Below, one piece after another: positions 11,401 to 19,091 of a DNA stretch of 64,000 nt (the first letter of the stretch is position 1; each line of letters opens with the position of its first letter). A program made the translations under genes and the position numbers. The DNA comes from Rhizobium sp. (GTDB lineage Bacteria; Pseudomonadota; Alphaproteobacteria; Rhizobiales; Rhizobiaceae). Where the stretch lies: positions 54,911-118,910 of the forward strand of contig DPXQ01000116.1 of assembly GCA_003527225.1 (NCBI GenBank). Direction: 5' to 3'. The notes under the pieces are model-generated. The model was not told where the DNA came from. It did not search any database and saw only the letters and a program-made list of their open reading frames with translations.

Positions 11401-11990
11401 CTGGTCTCAAAGATTTATATTAAGCTTACCTAAAGTCTTATATTGCCTAGTGCGCACATTTGCATGTAATTCAACAGCTCTATACATGCGATGCGAGCTT
11501 AAACGAGACATGGATTTCGTCAAAAGCAAACTTCGCCTTGGAGGCAGTTGCCGCTGCGATACCAACAGATTTTTTTGGATGAGCATCCGTGGCAGTAACG
11601 GAGACCGCGCGCCGTCGCAGGCATCATCGGTCAGTCATGCGAATGACGGCGGTCACAATCCTGGGTGGCCACGGAGAACCGAGTTTGGGGGCCGGATAGC
11701 GCCGGATCGCTACCACGAAAATGCCCCGAGGCCGGAACGGCTCGGGGCCCGGATCACCCCTGCTCGCCCCTCACGCGGCGCCGTCACCAGTGATGCCCCG
11801 CTCATCGATATCGGCATGGGGGATCGTACCCGAACCGACCAGATCGCCCTCGCCTTCCTCCCGGCCCGAGGCTACATTGTCGCTCCGCAGGATGCTGGAG
11901 GTGAATGGCGGCCCTTTGGTGACCTGACGCCGGTGCCACTGCAAGGCCGCCCGACATCGCTTGAAAAATTGAAATCTGGAAGGACAACCC
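11401..11990. other. Gene-poor divergent intergenic region (590 bp)
   Basis: The first 120 bp are AT-rich and look like promoter DNA for the coiled-coil gene. On the minus strand TTTA-GGTAAGC-TTAA (11434-11420) matches the CtrA pattern TTAA-N7-TTAA at seven of eight positions. At 11723-11748 a strong hairpin GCCCCGAG/CTCGGGGC is bordered on its left by AAAA, so it could end a leftward transcript, although no leftward gene enters it. Open frames here have no family resemblance and I do not call any as a gene. Confidence 0.4.
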
Positions 11991-12890
11991 ATGACCAAAC
12001 GCATCGTCTTCACTGGCGGCAGCGGCAAAGCCGGGCGCCACGTCGTGCCCTACCTGCTCGACAAGGGCCACGAAGTGCTCAACCTCGATCTGGTGCCGCT
12101 CAAGCATCCGGGCGTCAATACCCTTATCACCGACGTCACGGATAGCGGCGAGGTCTTCAACGCACTGTCGATGCATTTCGATTTCGGTGGGCTTGAAACC
12201 GGCAAGGGTCCCGCCCCGGTCGATGCCGTCGTGCATTTCGCCGCCGTAGTACCCCGGATCCTGATGCGACCCGACAACGCAACCTTCCAGGCCAACGTGG
12301 CATCGACCTACAATGTCATCGAGGCAGCCGTAAAACTCGGCATCCGCAAGATCATCATCGCCTCGAGCGAAACGACCTACGGCGTCTGCTTTGCCGAAGG
12401 CGACAAGGATTACCACTCATTCCCGCTGGAAGAGGATTACGACGTCGATCCGATGGACAGCTACGGGCTTTCCAAGGTGGTCAACGAAAAGACCGCGCGG
12501 GCATTTGCCATGCGCTCCGGCGCCGACATCTATGCGCTCAGAATCGGCAACGTCATCGAGCCGCACGAATACGACCGCTTTCCCGCCTTCATGGCCGATC
12601 CCCCGTCGCGCAAGCGTAACGCCTGGAGCTATATCGATGCCCGCGACCTCGGCCAGATTGTCCATCTCTGTGTCGAAAAGGACGGCCTCGGATACCAGGT
12701 CTTCAATGCGGTCAACGACACGATTACCGCTCGCGAACCGACAGCCGAATTCCTCAAGAAATGGGCCCCCGGCTCGCCGGTGACACGGCCGCTCGAGGGC
12801 TTCGAGGCGCCGCTTTCCAACCGCAAGATCCGCGAAATCCTCGGTTTCAGGGAAGAGCACGACTGGCGAAAATACGTGAAGGTGAACTAG
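11991..12890 (+). CDS. NAD-dependent epimerase/dehydratase (extended SDR family)
   Basis: A 299-residue Rossmann-fold sugar-nucleotide-type oxidoreductase. The dinucleotide motif TGGSGKAG is at residues 8-15, the acid after strand 2 is in LNLDLVP (33), HFAAVVPR lies at 82-89, and the catalytic Tyr158-x-x-x-Lys162 occurs in SYGLSK after ASSETTYG. The start is ATG 11991 preceded by GGAAGGACAACCC. Substrate is not evident: the family includes UDP-glucose 4-epimerases and uronate dehydrogenases. It stands alone, convergent with the YeeE transporter, with no glycan gene next to it. Confidence 0.88.
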   Translation: MTKRIVFTGGSGKAGRHVVPYLLDKGHEVLNLDLVPLKHPGVNTLITDVTDSGEVFNALSMHFDFGGLETGKGPAPVDAVVHFAAVVPRILMRPDNATFQANVASTYNVIEAAVKLGIRKIIIASSETTYGVCFAEGDKDYHSFPLEEDYDVDPMDSYGLSKVVNEKTARAFAMRSGADIYALRIGNVIEPHEYDRFPAFMADPPSRKRNAWSYIDARDLGQIVHLCVEKDGLGYQVFNAVNDTITAREPTAEFLKKWAPGSPVTRPLEGFEAPLSNRKIREILGFREEHDWRKYVKVN

Positions 12891-12932
12891 GCGAACGCTC
12901 TCTGGGCGGGGTGGCCGTGCCGCCCCGTCCCG

Positions 12933-14027
12933 TCAATTTTGTAGCCTGACGGCATCCGCGGGCTGAGCCTCGAACCAGTGAAACCGGTCGAGCGCGTGAT
13001 CGGTTATGATGGCGGCGGCCCACATCGAGGTAAGCGCAAACCAGGCGGTAACCGCAAAGACGGCGGCGCCGGTCACGCCCGCGCCCACGGCGCACCCGCC
13101 CGCCAGCATGCCGCCGAAACCCATCAAGCAGGCGCCGATGATATATCTCAGCGTGCCGGTCGCGGCATCGAAGCTCTGCAGTTTGAATTCGCCGGCGATG
13201 ACCGAGGCGAAAAATGAGCCGACAAAGACCCCTGGCACCAGGCCGACATCGAATCCGATTGGCAGGCTGCGCGAACTGATCAGGCCCATCAGGGTATCGG
13301 CGGAGGGGCCGGTGAAGCTGACGCTCTTGATTTCGACCGGATCGAACGCGATCAGTGACATCTGGTAGGTGAATATCCACCCAAGGGCTACGGCGGCGCC
13401 CACTCCGACGGCGGACAGGCCAATCGATTTCGGCACGCCATTGCGGCGCGCCAGCCACAGGCCGACAGCGAACCAGACAAGGCCCAGCAACACGCCGACT
13501 TCGACGCCGACATGGCCGAGGGCGAGCAGATTGCGGGCCTCTCCGCCCTCGACCATCCACAGTGAGGAGAGGTATTCGCGGGCCGGCGCGAGGCCGCCGC
13601 GCAGCGAGGCCTGGGCGACAATGGTCAGGATCAGCCCGGCCATCAGGGCGCGCAGGTTGCCGGTCGCGGAAAGAACAAGGAGGCGGCTGGCGCAGCCGCG
13701 CGCCAGAATCATGCCGACTCCGAACAGCAGGCCGCCGATGATCGCACCTGAGATGCTGCCGGTGGTGGCCAGTTGCCGGACCTGTCCCACATCGAGCAGC
13801 CCGGTCAGGACCGCCGCTTGCGTCGCGGCGACGGCCGTGGAAAAGACCAGAACCCACACTGCGACCTTGCTTCCAAACTTGCCATGACCGAATTCGATGG
13901 CTGCGGATCTGAGACAGAACCTCGATTTTTGCGCCATGGCTCCGAAGAGCATGCCGACCAGCAGACCGCCGAGGGCCATTGTGGTGCTTTCGCCGAGCCA
14001 CTCCGATATCGCGATTAGATTCACCAT
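12933..14027 (-). CDS. YeeE/YedE-family (TsuA-like) sulfur transporter
   Basis: A 364-residue polytopic inner-membrane protein of the Sulf_transp family, which takes up thiosulfate or related sulfur species. About ten hydrophobic segments are visible. Conserved cysteines thought to relay the substrate occur in KSRFCLRSA near residue 36, ARGCASRLL near 110 and AGGCAVGAG near 320. AGGAGG ends 2 nt before the ATG at 14027; a GTG at 14024 would be spaced better and may be the true start. No TsuB/TusA-like or sulfurtransferase partner is adjacent. It is convergent with the epimerase. Confidence 0.87.
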   Translation of the reverse strand: MVNLIAISEWLGESTTMALGGLLVGMLFGAMAQKSRFCLRSAAIEFGHGKFGSKVAVWVLVFSTAVAATQAAVLTGLLDVGQVRQLATTGSISGAIIGGLLFGVGMILARGCASRLLVLSATGNLRALMAGLILTIVAQASLRGGLAPAREYLSSLWMVEGGEARNLLALGHVGVEVGVLLGLVWFAVGLWLARRNGVPKSIGLSAVGVGAAVALGWIFTYQMSLIAFDPVEIKSVSFTGPSADTLMGLISSRSLPIGFDVGLVPGVFVGSFFASVIAGEFKLQSFDAATGTLRYIIGACLMGFGGMLAGGCAVGAGVTGAAVFAVTAWFALTSMWAAAIITDHALDRFHWFEAQPADAVRLQN

Positions 14028-14386
14028 CACCTCCTGCCGCCCGGGCCGGGCATGTATCCCGGCCAAATCCGACCATTTTTCCAGCATTCGCCGCTATAAT
14101 TAACGGATTGTGCCGCGGCACTCCTTGATCTTTCTCAATCAAAAAATGGTGATGCGGCGCGGGCAGAGTGGCGCAAAGCGGGCGGCAAGGCAAATCCGGG
14201 AACGTTACTTTCGCTCCCGGTGAAGGATGTGAGGCGCTCCTTTCCAACTAGACGATTGGGGAAGCTCCGGGTGTCAGGCTGGAACGCGACGGGCCCGAAT
14301 ACGCGCCCGCCTGCACCACCGGTATAGTGAAAAGCCGGCACTGGACTTCCGTGCCACTCTGCCCGGCGGTGTTGCGTCCGCGGGCA

Positions 14387-14548
14387 ATCAAGCACCCGCA
14401 GATTCTGCAGCGGGTGGATGTCGCAGGCGACAACCTGGGCAAAACCGCAGGCTTTGGCGCGCAACATCGCGTCCGCTGGCAAAAGCGGCGGCTCCGGATG
14501 GGTCTCGTCCAGCCATTTGATGATTGCCAGCGACGGCGTCAGTATCTC
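14387..14548 (-). pseudogene. Remnant of maleylpyruvate/maleylacetoacetate isomerase (zeta-class GST)
   Basis: On the minus strand the frame reads ILTPSLAIIKWLDETHPEPP, then LLPADAMLRAKACGFAQVV and ACDIHPLQNLRVLD. This is the central part (about residues 55-110) of MaiA/NagL-type isomerases. The thioredoxin-fold N-terminus with its SSCS/SSAA active-site loop is missing, and the downstream frame (to about 14135) no longer resembles the family. The fragment sits immediately downstream of the intact fumarylacetoacetase-family gene, where its functional partner would be expected. The rest of the gap 14028-14582 shows no other gene. Confidence 0.8.
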
Positions 14549-14582
14549 GCCGACGACGACCGGAAATATCCGCGAGACAGCA

Positions 14583-15281
14583 TCACTCGGCCGCACCGAT
14601 GGTGAGTGCGATCGGCTGCAGGCCGTCGATCTCGCCGGTGATCCGGTCACCGGGCACCACCGGCCCGACGCCGGCTGGCGTGCCGGTATAGATCAGGTCG
14701 CCCGGTCCGAGGTGATAGTATTGCGACAGATGGCTGATCACCTCCGGAACGGACCAGACGAGATCGGAAAGATGCGCATCCTGCTTCGTCTCGTCGCCAA
14801 CCTTGAGCCAGATCCGCTGGCCGCCAATCTCGGCGAACTCGGCCTTCTTGGTGATTTCGGCGATGATTGCAGACTGCTCGAAGGCCTTGCCCAACGACCA
14901 GGGACGCTGCTTGGCGCGCGAGGAAAGCTGCAGGTCGCGCCGCGTCATGTCCAGGCCCGCTGCATAGCCGTAGATCGCCTTCTCGGCACCTTCGGCGCTG
15001 ACACGAAATGCCGGCGCGCCGAGCGCTACGACGAGTTCCATCTCGTAGTGATAGTTGCTGGTGCCCGGGGGATACGCGATCTCGCTGCCGGTCGGCACGA
15101 TTGCCGAGGCCGGCTTGGTGAAATAGAACGGCGCTTCGCGGTCGACTTCATAGCCCATTTCGGCGGCGTGTTCGGCATAGTTGCGACCGACGCAGAAGAT
15201 GCGGTGGACCGGATAGCCTGCCGTTTCGCCCTTGACCGGAACCAGTGGGGTCGCCGGAACCTCGAATAGTGCCTTGTTCAT
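14583..15281 (-). CDS. Fumarylacetoacetate hydrolase family protein, probable fumarylpyruvate hydrolase
   Basis: A 232-residue short-type FAH-fold hydrolase, within the usual range for the fumarylpyruvate hydrolase (NagK-like) branch. Visible family motifs are CVGRNYAEHAAEMG, FYFTKPASAIVPTG, the metal-binding YHYEMELVVALG, and the closing DLIYTGTPAGVGPV. The start MNKALFEV at 15281 is chosen because upstream codons belong to the relic of the preceding gene. It is flanked by broken dioxygenase and isomerase genes, so it is probably the only intact catabolic enzyme left of a gentisate-type cluster; its present role is unclear. Confidence 0.88.
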   Translation of the reverse strand: MNKALFEVPATPLVPVKGETAGYPVHRIFCVGRNYAEHAAEMGYEVDREAPFYFTKPASAIVPTGSEIAYPPGTSNYHYEMELVVALGAPAFRVSAEGAEKAIYGYAAGLDMTRRDLQLSSRAKQRPWSLGKAFEQSAIIAEITKKAEFAEIGGQRIWLKVGDETKQDAHLSDLVWSVPEVISHLSQYYHLGPGDLIYTGTPAGVGPVVPGDRITGEIDGLQPIALTIGAAE

Positions 15282-15291
15282 GCTCAATTGA

Positions 15292-15505
15292 ACGCTCCTC
15301 ATAATAGCCGAGTTTCTCCTGAAGCGGAGTGTCGTGAACATAGATGAGGAAGGCCGGCGCGTCGCCTGTGTTGACATGCTCGATGGCCGCAAAAAACCGG
15401 CGCCGAAAACGTGTTCTTGGCCTTCCATTCGCAAACCGCATCATCGGCCAGAGCGTCGCGATAGTCCGAAGGCAGGTCCCCAAGCGTTCCAAGAATATCG
15501 GCCAT
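15292..15505 (-). pseudogene. Internally deleted gentisate 1,2-dioxygenase-like (cupin) gene
   Basis: Two pieces of one gene survive. ATG 15505 opens MADILGTLGDLPSDYRDALA, a dioxygenase-like N-terminus. After about 30 codons the frame changes, and from 15396 to 15292 another frame reads IEHVNTGDAPAFLIYVHDTP and LQEKLGYYEE, the C-terminal cupin end of gentisate or hydroxynaphthoate dioxygenases. Around 1 kb of the middle, including the metal-binding cupin histidines, is absent. The position, upstream of the hydrolase and divergent from a MarR regulator, is that of the first gene in a gentisate operon. Confidence 0.72.
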
Positions 15506-15649
15506 GGTTCGCCAGTAACATCCCGTCGCAATATATATATCGCATGTTTATTAGGTTTAGACGCGTCGATGACCTGTCCCACATTGAGATCTTTTTCGTA
15601 AACACGATAAGCGCTAGAGAAGGCGGGTACTCGTGGGGGGAGCCTGACT

Positions 15650-16111
15650 GTGATGCTGGAAATCTATGAAATGCCCGGACACCTGATCCGCAGGCTCAAC
15701 CAGGCTTCGGTCTCCGTATTCATGGAGGAAACCGGCAAGAAGGGTTTCGACCTGACGCCGGTACAATATGGCTCCCTGAGCGCCATAGAGGCGACGCCGG
15801 GCCTCGACCAGGCGACGCTGGCCAGTCATATCGCCTATGACCGCGTGACCATCGGCGGAGTGGTGGACCGGCTGGTTCAGAAGGATTTGGTCCGTCGGGA
15901 GACCAATCCGAAGGACCGGCGCGCCCGCAATCTGTACCTCACCGACAAGGGGCACGAGACACTGAAGCAGGTCCGTCCCATCATCTGGGAAATCCAGGCC
16001 TTGCTGCTGAGCGGCCTGAACGCGACCGAACGCGACCAATTCGTCGGTCTGCTGCAGAAGGCCTGCGAGGCAGTGAATGACCGCAGCCGCGCGCCGCTGC
16101 GCATCACCTGA
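15650..16111 (+). CDS. MarR-family transcriptional regulator
   Basis: A 153-residue winged-helix repressor. The recognition helix region is TLASHIAYDRVTIGGVVDRL (about 63-82), followed by the wing ETNPKDRRARNLYLT with the usual D-R-R. GTG 15650 and ATG 15653 both follow GGGGGGAG; the annotated start is GTG. It is divergent from the decayed dioxygenase gene across 144 bp, the arrangement of an aromatic-acid sensing repressor controlling its target operon. With the operon broken it may now control only the hydrolase and itself. Confidence 0.9.
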   Translation: MMLEIYEMPGHLIRRLNQASVSVFMEETGKKGFDLTPVQYGSLSAIEATPGLDQATLASHIAYDRVTIGGVVDRLVQKDLVRRETNPKDRRARNLYLTDKGHETLKQVRPIIWEIQALLLSGLNATERDQFVGLLQKACEAVNDRSRAPLRIT

Positions 16112-16137
16112 GTGGCACCCCCGCCGCTGGGGCCGCA

Positions 16138-17121
16138 TCAAGGCACAAGAACCGCCGCCCCCTGGAATCGCCCGGCACGCAGGTCGTCGAGAGCCTCGTT
16201 CGCCTTTTCCAACGGGTAGACCGTGGTCGTGGTCTTCACGCCGGCACGCGGCGCAAGTTCCAGGAACTCCACGGCATCCGCGCGGGTGAGGTTGGCAACG
16301 GAGACAATCTGACGCTCTCCCCACAAAATGCTGTAGGGAAACTGCGGAATATCGCTCATATGGATGCCGCCGCAGACCACCCGCCCGCCCTTGGCAACCG
16401 CTTTCAGCGCCGCCGGCACCAGTTCGCCGGCAGGTGCGAAGATGATCGCCGCATCGAGAAGCACGGGCGGCGCATCGTCGGAGCTCCCCGCCCAGATGGC
16501 GCCGAGCGAAATCGCCATGGCCTGCGCGGCCGTGTCGCCTTCCCGCGTGAAGGCATAGACCTCGCGTCCCTGGAAGCGGCAGACCTGCGCAATGATATGG
16601 GCCGCCGCGCCGAATCCATAAATCCCGATCCGGCGTCCCTCCCCTGCCATCTTCAGGCAACGCCAGCCGATCAGCCCGGCGCACATCAGAGGCGCTGCCG
16701 CCACCGGATCATCGAATCCGGCGAGCGGAAAGGCATAGTCCGCGTCTGCCACCACATGGCTCGCAAAGCCGCCGTCGCGCGTATAGCCCGTGAATTCCGG
16801 GCTGTCGCAGAGGTTTTCACGCCCGCTCGTGCAAAAGGAACAGCAGCCGCAGGTATGTCCGAGCCAGGGAATGCCGACCCGCATCCCCGGCGTGACCTGC
16901 GACACATCGCGGCCGGCCTTCGTGACGATGCCGACGATCTCATGGCCCGGAACCAGCGGCAGTTTGGGCTCCTTCAGGTCGCCGTCGACCACATGCAGAT
17001 CTGTCCGGCAGACGGCGCAGGCTTCCACGGCGACGACGATCTCACCGGGACCCGGTTCCGGATCGGGCCGTTCCTCGGGCCGCAGCCGCTCTCCGGGCGC
17101 GTACAGGACCATCGCTCTCAT
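16138..17121 (-). CDS. Zinc-dependent alcohol dehydrogenase
   Basis: A 327-residue medium-chain dehydrogenase. Catalytic zinc ligands are visible as Cys38 (CAVCRTDLH) and His60-Glu61 (VPGHEIVG). The structural zinc cluster lies in TCGCCSFCTSGRENLC (90-105). The cofactor region GIYGFGAAAHI has an unusual G-x-G-x-A-A form of the dinucleotide loop. The N-terminus MRAMVLYAPG follows GGGAGAAAGCAGC. It matches the AdhA/AdhP-like branch acting on primary alcohols or aldehydes with NAD(P). It is convergent with the MarR gene and 26 bp from it. Confidence 0.9.
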   Translation of the reverse strand: MRAMVLYAPGERLRPEERPDPEPGPGEIVVAVEACAVCRTDLHVVDGDLKEPKLPLVPGHEIVGIVTKAGRDVSQVTPGMRVGIPWLGHTCGCCSFCTSGRENLCDSPEFTGYTRDGGFASHVVADADYAFPLAGFDDPVAAAPLMCAGLIGWRCLKMAGEGRRIGIYGFGAAAHIIAQVCRFQGREVYAFTREGDTAAQAMAISLGAIWAGSSDDAPPVLLDAAIIFAPAGELVPAALKAVAKGGRVVCGGIHMSDIPQFPYSILWGERQIVSVANLTRADAVEFLELAPRAGVKTTTTVYPLEKANEALDDLRAGRFQGAAVLVP

Positions 17122-17458
17122 GCTGCTTTCTCCCGCTGGTCTGTCGCAGGCAGGCGCCAGACGGTGGAACAATCTGTGGTTTCCAAGCTTTCATCACCCG
17201 GCGGCAAGGATCAAGGCATCGGTAGGGAAGTGCTCGCCTTCGATCAACAAGACGCTTACCCTGATCGCTATTCGCCACGGTCGCAGGCTTGGATGATGAG
17301 AAAAAAAATGCAACAAACCGGCGGTCCGAAGACAAGGCGCGAACTTCGACACCTTTCCTGTCGCGCGAGGCGGTCGCATCGACCGTATCGACCCTGACAC
17401 ACCAAGGCTCGCGACTCGAAGAGGCTCGTAGTTCTCCCAAGCGAAAGGCAAAACAATA
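17122..17458. other. Intergenic region between divergent alcohol dehydrogenase and manC
   Basis: A 337-bp stretch containing both promoters. An A-rich run lies near 17301-17308. I see no convincing gene, repeat or terminator in it. Confidence 0.5.
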
Positions 17459-18886
17459 ATGACCACCAAGATCATACCCGTCATCATGGCAGGAGGAAAA
17501 GGAACACGGCTCTGGCCCCTGTCGCGAACCGCGGCTGCCAAGCAGTTCATCCGGCTGATCGGGGAAAAGACCCTCTTTCAGGGGACGCTCGAGCGTGTCG
17601 CCGATCGCCAGCTCTATGAAGCGCCGCTGGTAATCACCAACGAAGAGTTCCGTTTCCTGGTGGCGGAACAGGTACGCGAACTGGGCGCAACTCTGTCCGG
17701 CATCGTTCTCGAACCCGAGGCGCGCAATACCGCCGCCGCGATCGCTGTCGCCACTGTCATCGCCAGCCGGGACTTCGGCAAGAACGCCATCATCCAGGTA
17801 TTGCCTTCCGATCACGAGATCCTGGCGGACGACACCTATGTTCAATGCGTGCGCACGGCCGCCGAAGCCGCCCGCCAGGGCCGGATCGTAACCTTCGGGA
17901 TCACGCCCAGCGAGCCGGCAACCGGCTACGGCTACATCGAGATGGGCAAGGAGCTGCCGGGCGGCGCACATGCCGTGAAGCGCTTTATCGAAAAGCCGAA
18001 GCTCGAGGACGCGCAGAAGATGCTCGACGCCGGCAACCATTTCTGGAATTCGGGCATGTTCATCTTCACGGCCGGTCAGATCATGGCCGAGCTTCAGAAA
18101 TATGCCCCCGAAGTTCTCGCCGCCGCAGAGGAATCCGTCGAGGGAGCGGTGCAAGATCTCGACTTCATCCGCCTCAACGCCGAGGCCTTCGCCAAGAGCC
18201 CCAGCATCTCCATCGATTACGCCGTGATGGAAAAGACGCCGAATGTGGCGGTCGTCCCCTCACCCATCACCTGGTCCGATCTCGGCAGTTGGGACGCCAT
18301 CTGGAAACTCGGCAATCCCGACGAGGACGGCAATGTCGTTGCGGGCAATGCCACCCTGATCAACACCCGCAATTCCCTCGTCATGTCGCGGCACGACCAT
18401 CTTGCCGTTCAGGGCATGGACGGCGTGGCCGTGATCGCCAGCGAGGATGCGGTCTATGTCGGTCGTCTCGACGAAAGCCAGGAAGTCGGCAATCTCGTCA
18501 AGGTGCTGGCCTCGAAGGCAAAGACCGCCAGCCTGACTGAAAACCATCCGACCTCGCTGCGTCCCTGGGGTGGCTATACCTCGGTGCTCAATGGCGAACG
18601 CTTTCAGGTGAAGCGCCTCTTTGTCCATCCGGGCAAGAAGCTCTCGCTGCAAAAGCATCACCACCGCGCCGAGCACTGGATTTGCGTCAAGGGCACCGCC
18701 GAAGTGACGATCGACGACAAGGCCACCATCCTGCATGAGAACCAGTCGACCTACATCCCGCAAGGCGCCGTGCACCGGCTCGGAAACCCCGGCAAGATCC
18801 TGCTCGAGATGATCGAGATCCAGACCGGTTCCTATCTCGGCGAGGACGATATCATCCGGCTCGTCGACGAGTTCGGTCGTAGTTGA
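17459..18886 (+). CDS. manC: Mannose-1-phosphate guanylyltransferase / mannose-6-phosphate isomerase
   Basis: A 475-residue bifunctional enzyme making GDP-mannose for polysaccharide synthesis. The nucleotidyltransferase half starts with AGGKGTRLWPLSR (11-23) and contains VLPSDHEI and FIEKPK. The C-terminal type II isomerase cupin carries the zinc motif HPGKKLSLQKHHHRAEHW near residue 386, ending in the YIPQGAVHRLGNPG segment. Length equals that of ManC/AlgA proteins. It has no adjacent exopolysaccharide genes here. Confidence 0.95.
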   Translation: MTTKIIPVIMAGGKGTRLWPLSRTAAAKQFIRLIGEKTLFQGTLERVADRQLYEAPLVITNEEFRFLVAEQVRELGATLSGIVLEPEARNTAAAIAVATVIASRDFGKNAIIQVLPSDHEILADDTYVQCVRTAAEAARQGRIVTFGITPSEPATGYGYIEMGKELPGGAHAVKRFIEKPKLEDAQKMLDAGNHFWNSGMFIFTAGQIMAELQKYAPEVLAAAEESVEGAVQDLDFIRLNAEAFAKSPSISIDYAVMEKTPNVAVVPSPITWSDLGSWDAIWKLGNPDEDGNVVAGNATLINTRNSLVMSRHDHLAVQGMDGVAVIASEDAVYVGRLDESQEVGNLVKVLASKAKTASLTENHPTSLRPWGGYTSVLNGERFQVKRLFVHPGKKLSLQKHHHRAEHWICVKGTAEVTIDDKATILHENQSTYIPQGAVHRLGNPGKILLEMIEIQTGSYLGEDDIIRLVDEFGRS

Positions 18887-19091
18887 CGGCGTGTCAGGCC
18901 CGGCGGCTATCGGCCGCCGGATCCTGCTGCGTCCCGTTGGGGCGCCTGCCTGCAGGTGTCAGTGGAGCGCAAGCAAAGCGGCTTGCGCGTCTCGATCCAT
19001 GCGGGCACACTTCGAAAAATTGTTCGCGGTGGTCGGAACGGGTATTGCCTCTGCTCTCCCACACAATGGAAATACGGCGACCGCAAGGTAA

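Noticed and set aside
10883..12145. 420-codon plus-strand frame spanning the coiled-coil gene start and the epimerase start
   Set aside because: No family resemblance, overlaps two supported genes in wrong frames, and composition is shadow-like.
14135..14650. 171-codon minus-strand frame treated as a whole gene
   Set aside because: Only its middle part is isomerase-like; both ends are unrelated, so a pseudogene fragment is called instead.
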